This document shows positions 37,208 to 47,215 of a stretch of 64,000 nucleotides of DNA, one piece after another. Positions within the stretch are counted from its first letter, which is position 1, and each line of letters opens with the position of its first letter. Made by a program: the position numbers and the translations under genes. Below the pieces are notes generated by a model, which was not told the DNA's origin, searched no databases, and worked only from the letters and a program-made list of their open reading frames with translations. Origin of the DNA: Strix aluco (taxonomy: Eukaryota > Chordata > Aves > Strigiformes > Strigidae); contig NC_133934.1 in the NCBI RefSeq assembly GCF_031877795.1, positions 106,704,610 to 106,768,609 on the forward strand, given 5' to 3'.

Positions 37208-38516
37208 CCTCTGTGCCTGGGAAGAACCTCTTAGAAGCTATGCTAGGGCACATGGAGAACAGGGAGGTGATTTGAGACAGCCAGCATGGCTTCACAAAGG
37301 GCAAGTCTTGCCTGAGCAACCTAGTGGCCTTCTATGATGAAGTGACTACGTCAGTGGACAAGTGAAGAGCTATGGATGTCATCTATCTAGACTTCTGTAA
37401 GGCCTTTGACATGGTCCCCCACAACATCCTTCCCTCTAAATTAGAGATAAGGATTTGATGGATGGACTGTTTGGTAGATGAGGAATTGGTTGGATGATCG
37501 CATCCAGAGGGTAGTGGTCAATGGCTCGATGTCCAGATGGAGATCAGTCACAAGTGGTGCCCCTCAGGGACCAGTACTGTTTAATATCTTCATCAGTGAC
37601 ATAGACAGTGGGATCGAGTGCACCCTTAACAAGTTTGCAGACAACACCAAGCTGAGTGGTGCAATTGACATGCCTGAAGGATGGAATGTCATCCAGAGGG
37701 ACCTCGAGAAGCTCCAGAAGTGGGCCCATGTGAACTTCACGAGGTTCAACAAGGCCAAGTGCAAGGTCCTGCACGTGGGTCAGAGCAATCCCCAGTATCA
37801 ATGCAGGCTGGGGGATGAAGGGATTGCGAGCAGCCGACAAGGAGGACTTGAGGGTACTGGTGGATGGGAAGCTGGACATGAGCCGTCAATGTGCATCTGC
37901 AGCCCAGAAAGCCAACCATATCCTGGACTGCATCAAAAGAAGCGTGGCTAGAAGGTTGAGGAAGGTGCTTCTGCCCCTTTGCTCTGGTGAGACCCCACCT
38001 GGATCACTGTGTCCAGCTCTGGAATCCTCAGTACAGGAAAGACATGGACCTGTTGGAGCAAGTCCAGAAGAGGGCCACAAAAATGATCAGAGGGCTGGAG
38101 CACCTCTCCTATGATGACAGGCTGAGAGAGTTGAGGTTGTTCAGCCCAGAGAAGAGAAAGCTCCAGAGAGACCTTATTGCAGCCTTTCAGTACATAAAGG
38201 GGGCTTATAAGAAAGATGGGGACAAACTTTTTAGTAGGGCCTGTTGTGATAGGACAAGGGGTAATGGTTTTAAACAAAAGAGGGTAGATTTAGACTAGAT
38301 ATAAGGAAGACATTTTTCATGATGAGGGTGGTGAGACACTGGAACAGGTTGCCCAGAGAGGTGGTAGATGCCCCATCCCTGGAAACATTCAAGGTCAGGC
38401 TGGACGGGGCCCTGAGCAACCTGATCTAGTTGAAGATATCCCTGCTCATTAAAGGTTATCTAGTCCAACCCCCCTGCAAAGGACCCTTCCAACACAAACT
38501 ATTCTATGATTCTATG
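37208..38516 (+). mobile_element. CR1 LINE, 5'-truncated, moderately decayed
   Basis: The element runs from mid-RT to a complete 3' end. Landmarks in order are HGFTKGKSCLSNL-like sequence near 37287 (eroded), YLDFCKAFDMVPHN at about 37385, RNWLDDRIQRVVVNGS at 37482, GAPQGPVLFNIFISDIDS at 37555, then [12 protein letters not shown] and [19 protein letters not shown] at 37987. A 3' UTR follows, and the tail is two copies of ATTCTATG at 38501-38516. An in-frame TGA lies near 37362 and at least three frameshifts are present. It differs in sequence and tail from the 1.8-kb copy, so it is a separate, older subfamily. Confidence 0.92.
37478..37951 (+). pseudogene. CR1 RT fragment with FADD changed to FADN
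   Basis: This is the longest open block inside the preceding CR1 copy. It contains the palm segment around the catalytic metal-binding motif. Where the family has FADD, the frame reads FADN: codon 37643-37645 is AAC, a single-base change from GAC. Losing this Asp would abolish polymerase activity, but the copy is also frameshifted, so it was already dead or decayed neutrally afterwards. Confidence 0.8.
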
Positions 38517-39129
38517 TTGCAAGTGTTCTCCATAGTTTGAGCCTTCTAATGGTACAGGATTGTTCAGGACACACTGGAGAGTTTTGCCATAGTGAGAACC
38601 AATCTTTGCTCCAGACTTCTGTGGCTCCTTGTGGGTTGGATGCATCTGGTGCATACCTGGAACGACAGCTTCTGGTTCCATTTTTTCCAAAGGATTTCAT
38701 ATATGGTCCACACACACCAGAATCACCCTGAAGATGAACCAACATGCAGCAAATAAAGGCAACCAGATCTGCTTTAAAAGCACACTACTGCTCAGAAACA
38801 AAGTGCTAAAGTAGATGCAGCCAGTGTTTGTTTAAGGTCACTGTCTCTATCTTTACAACATTTTGTGCATCGTCTCAACTAGAGTGAGGACTGAATATCC
38901 ATCTCTGAAGCATTCTGAAGCTGTACTCCCCTAGGACAATCCAGTTCACAAATACTAGGACAAGGAACTTACGAAAGCTCACAGTGTTCTTCCTAGGGCA
39001 TCTGCACGGAAAACAGGCTTCAAGACATCAGGCAATTGCTGCATGACATTCCAGAAAATGTGCTTCCCCTTTGAAATGTCTTGTCTACCACAGAAATCAT
39101 ATTAACAATACTGACACACTTGTCTATCC

Positions 39130-39235
39130 TTTAAAAAAAAAAAAAAAAACAAACAAAAAAAAACCACAAAAAACCCACACACACAAACAACAAAAACCAA
39201 CCAAACAAAACCAACAAAAAAACCCACAACCACCA
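39130..39235. repeat. A-rich / (CAAA)n-like simple sequence
   Basis: An A17 run is followed by about 90 bases made almost only of A and C (CAAACAAAA, CCAACCAAACAAAACC). It looks like degenerated poly-A-derived simple sequence. The 67-residue Lys/Asn/Thr/Pro-rich frame across it is a by-product. Confidence 0.85.
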
Positions 39236-39855
39236 AGGAATTATCAGCCTATTAACTCTGTCTATGCTACATAGATACCAGTGAGGAACTTCATTAACAC
39301 TATGCTACACGGAAGGTGCTCAAGTAGCAATGTATTTACTGGGCATAAAAAACTGCTGAAAGCAATGGATGTTTCCATTTAAATCAAAAATTTCCTTGTG
39401 TAGTGTCTCTTCACAAAACCAAAATCCTAGAAAGACTGTATTTAAAAGATACATAAATGTGACACCTCATGGAATTTGAAATATTTTATAGTTAATTTGT
39501 TACAAAAGTTTTAATTTTATACTAATATTTATAAATATAAAAATGTGATTCTTTTTCACCAGTGTGACTAAGAAATTAGTGGCTTGTTGTCAAATCCTCA
39601 GGGATTGAGGATTTCTCAACATTTCTGCTATGCACAAGGAATCAACACCCAACGACATAACTGTCACAGGAAAAACAAAGCTGAATGAATACTGCAGGTG
39701 CAGAGCTTCTGGCAGGATTATACAGCAGAGGGAGCAGTTGCCCCGAGTCACTTTTTTTCTTTCCAGCATTAGCATTGCTGAAGCTGCAAATTATTCTAAA
39801 ATGAGTTTGTAGACCAGTGAAGTAGTTTTTATTAGACCAAACACGATAGCTGGGG

Positions 39856-39883
39856 AAAAAAAAAAAAAAAAAAAAAAAAAAAA
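39856..39883. repeat. Mononucleotide A tract (28)
   Basis: A pure run of 28 adenines, the longest homopolymer in the window. The 45 bases before it contain a TTTTTATTAGACCAAACACGA string that resembles old repeat tails, but no element could be delimited. Confidence 0.85.
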
Positions 39884-42800
39884 GCCTTAAGAACAGCAAT
39901 CCTTTCTGAGTACAGCTGAGTACATATTGAGAACAAGAACTCTGCATTTATTAACTAGGCATTGGTAAAGCATTCAAGAGAAAAAGCACCTGGTACCTAT
40001 GAAGGGGGAAGGTTGTGTGCTTCTGTTAAGGGAAAAGAGATACATAATTGCTAGCGTGAAACAGAGTTTGTGGGAAGGAAGATTATCATTGACTATAAAA
40101 ACAGTATCTTTGCTGAGTCCACGGTTTATGGTGACCATTTTAGGTGACAATTTTAGTTCCTAAGATTGTCTGCAGAAAGGGTTTTGAGAACAAGAGATGA
40201 GAGATCAGGGATGAACCAATCGTGTATGTGTTTGTTCTTCACTAGTTGTCTGTGAGAGTTTTTTCTAGTATGTAGTCATTGCTTAGTTTGATCTATGAAG
40301 TTTCCAGGACGCCACTTGGTGCTAAGGATGAATGAGGTTACATTCTTGGCAGTGAAAATGCAGCAGCTGGAGATGTGGAAGATCGACTCTAGGGAGTATT
40401 ATTCTTATTAAGAGACAGGATGACACAGAATGTATTCAGTGTCCTGCAGGTTTCATAGCACTATGTATACAGAACCCGCAAGAGAAAATGTGCCCCATAC
40501 CTTACACAATTAGGATCACTGCAACACAAAACTGTTGTAAGCTCACACTATTCCCACATGAATACGGTGAAATCAGCAATAAGTTCAGATGGACACATTC
40601 AGTGATTTTTGTTAATATCTGGAAGCAACACTTGCTCTCATTCCATTTTTTAAATCTTTACTTTTCTAAAAGAGGAAAAAATATGGCAATTTTGTTTGCA
40701 GTCTTCTGCTTACCAGACTATATAGTCATACATGCTTAGTTAGAGCAAGTGTGAGTCTTAGTTATCCTTTCTTTTACACCCTTTAATTCTTATGAATATA
40801 ATAAAATTAAACATTTCAGCCTTCCCTTCACTATCCAGTCAAATCAGTTACAGGACTTAAAACTGAGAAAAGGATCTTTGCTCAACATGGGTCCCCTGAA
40901 GAGTTACTCAGTCATCTGTGAAAAAACTCACTCATCAATTGATGATTAAAAACAATATCTGGATTATTTTCAATAAACCAAGACAACTTAATCTATAATA
41001 AGCTGCCAGAAGTCAAGAATGGTAACATATAAAAACCAGTTTTATCACAACCACGCCACCTGAAAGTAACCTCCACACTTTTTAGAAACCAGCGAGCTGA
41101 TAGATGCTGCCTGCAGCATCAGCTCCCTCTAACGGTCCACTTCTCAAGATGGAAGGCACCAGTATCCTGGCCAAAATCAGTGCAAGTGCCTCCAAGTGTG
41201 GCTGCTACCTGTATCTGCCCTGCAGCTGGCCACATTTCCACCATGGTGAGATATCCTGTCACATGCAGCAAGGGTTCTAACTACCAAGAAATGGAAAAAC
41301 AACTCTACACATTCAGGACTGAGACAGGCAAGAACCACCACCAAAAGTACATATGGATGACTGGCCAGCACCGTAATTCAAATGACCAGAAACTCCACAT
41401 GCAACTAGTGAGAATCTGGCCCTTTGTAACAGCTGGTTTCAGGCCAAGACGTCCATAGGGATGGCTGTGAATTGGCCAGTCTCCCTCCACAAACACAGAA
41501 AGCTGCTGCAGTTCAACCCACAAGTGTTCTTGGAATCTGCTTGCTACAGCTTTAAAAAAAGGTCAAATGGAAGGTGCTCAAAAAAATAGCTCTGGCTGCT
41601 TTAATTGGGCAGCCAACTCTGCCTTGTGACAGACAGCTGGGAAATGCAGCTAGTGAGAGACTGATTTGTATGCACATTTCAGCACTTGTGTTTCATGCAA
41701 GCACATGAATTGCACAACAGGAATTTAGGGGATGGAGCAGCTGCATTATGGGGAGAGATTTCTCTCCTCAATTTGGAGACATGCAGGCTGAGGGGGATAC
41801 AACAAAGAATTACAAAATCAGGAAGGCAGTGGACAGAGTGAGAGCCAGACTATTACTCACCAAACCTTGCAATACTACAAGTATGGACACTTGATCAAAC
41901 TATGTGCAAGATAGGTTTAAAACAGACAAAAGCAGTAACTTTCCTTTACAAACACAGCACGTAGTGAATTTCTGCTCACATGGGACTGAGGAGACTGATA
42001 ACATGAGCAGGCTAGACAAAAAGAGCAGGCTATGCAAAGAGGATTAATTTATGGACAGCAGATCCAAAACAGGTAAGGGAACGGGCACAAGTGTACCTCC
42101 TAATGATCCAGTGACTGGATGCTGGAAAAGAATGAGGGGAATGCACAACATGAAATGATCAGGATCATGTCCTAACCCCATATAGTATCGCCTGCTGTTA
42201 CTATCCAAGGCAGAAATACTAGTCTGGGTGGGCCATAGATTTGACACAGTACAGAATTTCTTCTGCTATTATGCATGAAGCCATGGCTGGAGACAGGTCA
42301 CTGACATCGTAGGCCTAAGAGTCCTGACTCACTGCAGGAGAAGAAGCTGGTGTGGCTTCACCTGTAATTGCTGTCATATCACATACCATACTTGAAAAAT
42401 ACATGTAGAAGTTATAATGCAACAGGCACATGCTTTGAAGAAGTTCTGCTACCTGTTAGAGCATTGAAGCTAAATTCAAAATGGTTTCTGTCATATCCCA
42501 GTACCTGTAACTACTGAAGTTTTGGAAAAATTCTTTTGCTGGTCTCCCTTATGTACAGCTCCTGTCTGTAACACTCCCTGCTCCAGAGGAACTCAATGAT
42601 GGCACTGGGCTTTGTCCCTGTTGTAGTATGGACTTCTCCACAAAACTTGCATCAAAACAAGCCCAGCTTATAGCTTCATAAAGGAGGTATCTAACAATGA
42701 CAAGCCTGTCCCTTTCTCACAGTATGAGAGCACAGAGTTTTAAAGGAAAAACCTGTCATTTGCTATCATTCAAACACATGCTGACTTCCTCTAAGCATAA

Positions 42801-43537
42801 CACATTTCACCTGTTTCCTTCCTTCTCCTTTCAGACCCCACAGCTGTGACGGATATGTTACTAACACACACAGCACATGTGCCACACACCCCTTTATCTT
42901 CCTCTCTCTGTTTCTGCACCCCTGAAGAACTGAAAGGAAACAAAGCTGAGCAAAGTTGTCTGAATGTATCCAAGGGCTCAAAGACCCATGAGACCTGACA
43001 GATTGACACAGCTACTGCTCCTCCTAAGTATTAAATGCCACCTCTATTCCCAGAATTTTCTATAGCTACATAGGTATTTATATACTACACACCCTAAAAG
43101 CCTTCTGGAGCACAGAGTTTGCCATATTACTTTAATTACTGGCTCAACTGCAGTGGCTGCTAGTCCAAACTTGACCCAACAACTTACCCAGCTTCATACT
43201 ATAATGGATGGGCGAGGGGATTTCTGAATACGCTTGTGACTTCCCAGAAAGCCAGATAAGAGAGAGATTGATCTAATTTCAGTGGAGCTCACTCCTTTCT
43301 CAAGTCTGAGGAAATGTCTGTTTCCATTCTCTCTGAAGACTGCCAGGCCAGTGGGAAGGCACATTTTTCATTACTGAGATCTAAAAATATGACCCTACAC
43401 TTGCTCATTTCTTAGTGTTCCAAATCTAACCTGAAATCATAGCATTGTATAACACAAGAAGCCAAGCACTGCCCTGGAGCAATAGAGATTTTATCTAGCT
43501 CCTGCTTCAATGGGAACTGGACGGCTGGAATTTGTCC

Positions 43538-43573
43538 ATTACTTATGGACAAGTAATTACTTATGGACAAGTA
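43538..43573. repeat. Perfect 18-base tandem duplication
   Basis: ATTACTTATGGACAAGTA occurs twice back to back with no mismatch. The identity implies a recent slippage or repair event. Confidence 0.95.
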
Positions 43574-43743
43574 ACAAGATTAGTTACACTGGTTCAGTAG
43601 CCTAGAAAACAAGTCCTTGGAAATGACAACAGGAAAGAACCTATTAAAACCAGCCATTTCCTCCACCAGGCATCATATAGGTGTAACCCACTCTGTACCC
43701 TTAGATAGAATCCATTCAACAAGTTTGCCTGAGCCAGCAGAGA

Positions 43744-43774
43744 CCTGGACTGGATGATGGAAGTCCAGTCCAGG
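43744..43774. repeat. Inverted repeat, 11-bp stem, 9-base loop
   Basis: CCTGGACTGGA at 43744-43754 and its exact reverse complement at 43764-43774 are separated by nine bases. No poly-T or gene end follows, so it is not read as a terminator. Each arm also contains a CTGGACTGGA or TCCAGTCCAG near-tandem pattern. Confidence 0.8.
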
Positions 43775-45203
43775 ACTAGATCCTTCCCAGTGGAAGTGAA
43801 CAGTGAACAGTGTCAAGTCTTCTAACACTGAGAGCAATAAATGAGAAAGTTAGGTTCTCAACATAAGAAAATGGTTGATCTTTGCTGGATCAGTTTCTTT
43901 TCAAATAATTTTTCCTCACAACTGAGCTATTCATGAGATGACCTCCCTCTAATGCCCTAAAACAAAAAATAAAATCATAAAACCATAGGATACTAAAGTC
44001 ACCCTGGTTGTGGGAAAGGGATAGCCATGTAAAAATATTCTTAAAACCAACCAAACAAACAACGAAATGGAAAACAGAAGACATTAGAACATGTTGAGAG
44101 TAACCAGGCCTTGGTATCAGACATCAAACTCACTCCTTGGCATCCGTCACCAAGCAAGAAAGTCACTGCTCACCAGAGGCTGACAGCACACAGAAAACGT
44201 CTCTATATTTCAAGTTTTATAAATTCTAAGTGAATCCCAGGCCATTTATTAGGAATTGCGTTACTTTTCTCTCCTGAGGGAGAAAAATTTAATTATGCAC
44301 ATTCTCATTATCAACCACTAGATGTCACTCCTCCCATTTTGTACTCATGCCTACGACCTCTGTAACACTTTTACCCGGTGAAAAACGGTAAATAATCACT
44401 CTACGGAGAAACAGACAAATGATCAAATATGGCACAAAGCTTTCACAAACACTGCCTCTCTGTAAGCCTGAAGTAAAAAAATCTACCTTTCAAACACTTA
44501 CAGGTCAAGGTGTTTTGGAGCTGAGGCTGAGATTCAGCACCACTTCCAGTTGGAGAGGGTGAAAAATATTATCTCCATATTTATAGGTCCAGAATTATTA
44601 ACTGTCCAATTAGTTTCAATTTCAAACACTAACCAAGTGAACAACTTGGGTGGAAAGCAACACCCCTGAAGCCTCTACAGAGTCCATTATACTCGCAGAG
44701 TGTGAGCCTTGAGCCCTGCAGCATATTCCTTATAAAATATTCCCTTGGAAAACTTATCTTTATAGTCCACAGCCAGCTAAAAAAAAATCAGCTCTTTGTA
44801 CTACACCTTAACTTCCATGTAAACCCACCCCTACCTCCAAAATCTACAGTAACAAATTCTCTCCTCTGTATGAATAGATGGCACTTCATACAGAGGCATC
44901 AGGTACATTCAATATGATACCTATGAGAAAATGTCATGTGTTAGTGAATGCAAAAGTATCATTATTAGGAGACTAGCAGGGTTCAGCAAACCAGGGTAAT
45001 AGTGAAGAACTGCACTGTAAAATTCTTTAAGGATAGGGCTGGATTTGTCATAATTTGGCTGGGATTCTCTTCAGAGTACTTCCTGTGCATTGTTCTCTGG
45101 TCCTTGCTTGGCATCCCAATGTGCCAGTTTTCCTCTAAGCAAGGAGACATATACGAGAAGGAAGCAAAGAGGAAAGACTGAGACATTGGTAAAATAAAAA
45201 CAG

Positions 45204-45571
45204 AGGAGAAGAGGAGGCTGAGGGGAGACCTCATCACCCTCTACAACTACCTGAAAGGAGGTTGCAGAGAGCTGGGGATGAGCCTCTTTAACCAAGTAAC
45301 AAGCGATAGGACAAGAGGTAATGGTCTCAAGTTGCGCCAGGGAAGGTTTAGACTGGATATTAGGAAGCATTTCTTTACAGAACGAGTTGTTAGGCATTGG
45401 AATGGGCTGCCCAGGGAGGTGGTGGAGTCCCCATCCCTGGAGGTATTTAGGAGTTGGGTTGACATAGCGCTGAGGGATATGGTGTAGTTGAGAACTGTCA
45501 ATGTTAGGTTAATGGTTGGACTAGGTGATCTTCAAGGTCTTTTCCAACTTAGATGATTCTGTGATTCTATA
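45204..45571 (+). mobile_element. CR1 LINE, short 3' fragment, young subfamily
   Basis: The copy starts at GAGGAGAAGAGGAGG, corresponding to about 3453 of the long copy, and follows it closely to the end. It encodes the last RT residues ([21 protein letters not shown] to ALRDMV, stop near 45487) and has the 3' UTR with GGTTGGACTAGGTGATCTTC. The tail is ATTCTGTG plus a partial second unit at 45556-45571. The high similarity to the 1.8-kb copy indicates the same subfamily and similar age. Confidence 0.93.
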
Positions 45572-45843
45572 AAGAAGCCAAGAATAAAGGTCCCACTTAT
45601 AAATCACCTTCCCTGAGCATCTCCAGCTTGAATGGTTAATTCTGTGGCTCTGCATCAACCTGGTTAAATTTAGGTCTTCAAAACTCAGTATTTTTTATCA
45701 AAGAGGAAGTGCACAAACACTCCTGAACTCAAGTGAAGTGCAAACTAGGACACCAGTGCACCCTCTCTGGTCCTTTTCCTATGCAGTGTTTAATTCAAGA
45801 ATTTGTAGAGGCTCAGTCTGGAGAAGGAAATGCTGCTGACTCA

Positions 45844-45978
45844 CACAGAATCACAGAATTGTCTAGGTTGGAAAAGACCTTGAAGATCATCCAGTCCAAC
45901 CATCAACCCAACATTATCCCTGGCGCAACTTGAGGCCATTACCTCTTGTTCTATCACTTATTACTTGGTTAAAGACTC
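45844..45978 (-). mobile_element. CR1 LINE 3' fragment with internal deletion
   Basis: Read on the minus strand it starts GAGTCTTTAACCAAGTAATAA, corresponding to about 3530 of the long copy. It continues to AAGTTGCGCCAGGG, then jumps to AATGTTGGGTTGATGGTTGG in the 3' UTR and ends in the TTCTGTG tail. Relative to the long copy about 155-160 bases (roughly 3591-3748) are missing. It lies tail to tail with the + strand copy, about 270 bases away, and is of the same subfamily. Confidence 0.9.
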
Positions 45979-46833
45979 CTACAATACTTTCAAAAAGTTT
46001 TGTTCTCTCCGAAAGCTTTTACACTTTTCAGTTAGAGAATTGTTCCCCTCTCATGAGAAAGTTTAATGGAACTCAATTTAAAAAATTGCCTTTGGATTTT
46101 TTCAGCTATTCTCTACATTTAGTGTTGATGGTACTGCTAAGGCAAAAGGCAGGATTTTGGCACCAGGAACACACTGCACCCGCTAACACTCCCATTTACT
46201 CACACTTCCTGTGCTTTTCAAAGGTGGGATAGAACACTACTGATCAATGCATTGTGCAAACAAGAAAATGCTTCCACGCTGCAGAGAGCACAGAAAAATA
46301 ACACATCTTCAAAGTAACACCATCTTCACGTTGTTGTTAGTTAATAAATTTGGCACAATAAGACTATGAATTAGTAACGGGGGTGGTGCAGGGAGGGGCA
46401 GAATCAAGAACCAGGAGAATAACACTGACAAAAAGAATGTACCATTTCTTAATAGAGATAAACCCATTTTTTAATGAAACTTTTCATTAATATCATTCTA
46501 ATACCTTCCTCAATGGATAACAATTCCTTTCAGTCTATCATGTAATAGGGCAGATCGATGAGTTCCTACTCTAACTTCAAAAAAGAAAAGCAAGATGCAA
46601 GTGTGATCACTGTGTGAAAAACAAACTGTTTCCTTAGCATAACTAATCCCATTCCAACTAATTCTCTCCAGTCTCCAAAACCCATCTTGTTATAGGAATT
46701 AACCCACTTTCCAAAAAATATTGAACAGCTCTTTCCAGATGCACAGAATTTTTGTTCACTTAAAATTTATGTAGCCTAGAAACAAAATTAAAGAAGGTTG
46801 GCTTGCTGCTTGGGAGAAAACTCACATTATGTC
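45979..46833. other. Intergenic, nothing recognised
   Basis: AT-rich sequence without frames or repeats that I can name. Confidence 0.5.
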
Positions 46834-47215
46834 CCTGCTCTGCCAGTGTCTTCCTGTGTGGTCTTGAACAAGTCATTCAGGACAAGTTTACATCCCACAG
46901 CAGAGAACTAAGCAGAGCACTCTGAGCTGCGGGTTCCCAAGCCAGGAACCGCACGTGGCACAGCACTGCTATGCCAGTATGAACAAGAGTCAGCGCTGGT
47001 ATGTTCAGGTACCATTGCACAGAAGCGGTTCTAAACCAGTTAACTGGCTCACTCGGCTAAGCGTACTGCTCAAGGTCAGTGATCACACAGCTTGCTCAGG
47101 TGTCTTTCCACCTACAGTAAAAGCACACACTTAAGTTCTCTATCTCATTTCTCCATTTGCAGAATGAGAAGAGTAGCACTTTCATGTTTTGCAAGGTTGC
47201 TGCAGGCATACAAAC
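46834..47215 (+). mobile_element. MIR-like SINE remnant, split by about 250 bases
   Basis: The left part (46834-46880) reads CTGCTCTGCCAGTG, then TGTGTGGTCTTGAACAAGTC. This is the MIR core order ('ctctgccactnnctgtgtgaccttgggcaagtc'). The right part (about 47131-47215) reads CTCTATCTCATTTCTCCATT, then TGCAGAATGAGAAGAG and GCAAGGTTGC, which matches the next MIR segment ('cctcagtttcctcatctgtaaaatgggga ... agggttgt'). The 250 bases between, about 46881-47130, are not MIR-like and may be an insertion. The name rests on motif order only. Confidence 0.5.

Larger units (their letters stand above)
38517..45203. other. Intergenic, nothing recognised
   Basis: Contents are A-rich simple sequence at 39130-39235, an A28 run at 39856-39883, an exact 18-base tandem duplication at 43538-43573 and an 11-bp stem hairpin at 43744-43774, all listed separately. 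Short frames on both strands have no recognisable domains. Confidence 0.5.

Noticed and set aside
39800-39883. A28 run as the tail of a processed pseudogene
   Set aside because: No gene-like or retrocopy body is recognisable upstream, and no target-site duplication was found. Left as simple sequence.
43744-43774. Hairpin as a transcription terminator or microRNA precursor
   Set aside because: The stem is only 11 bp with no extended pairing, and there is no T-run or gene end beside it.
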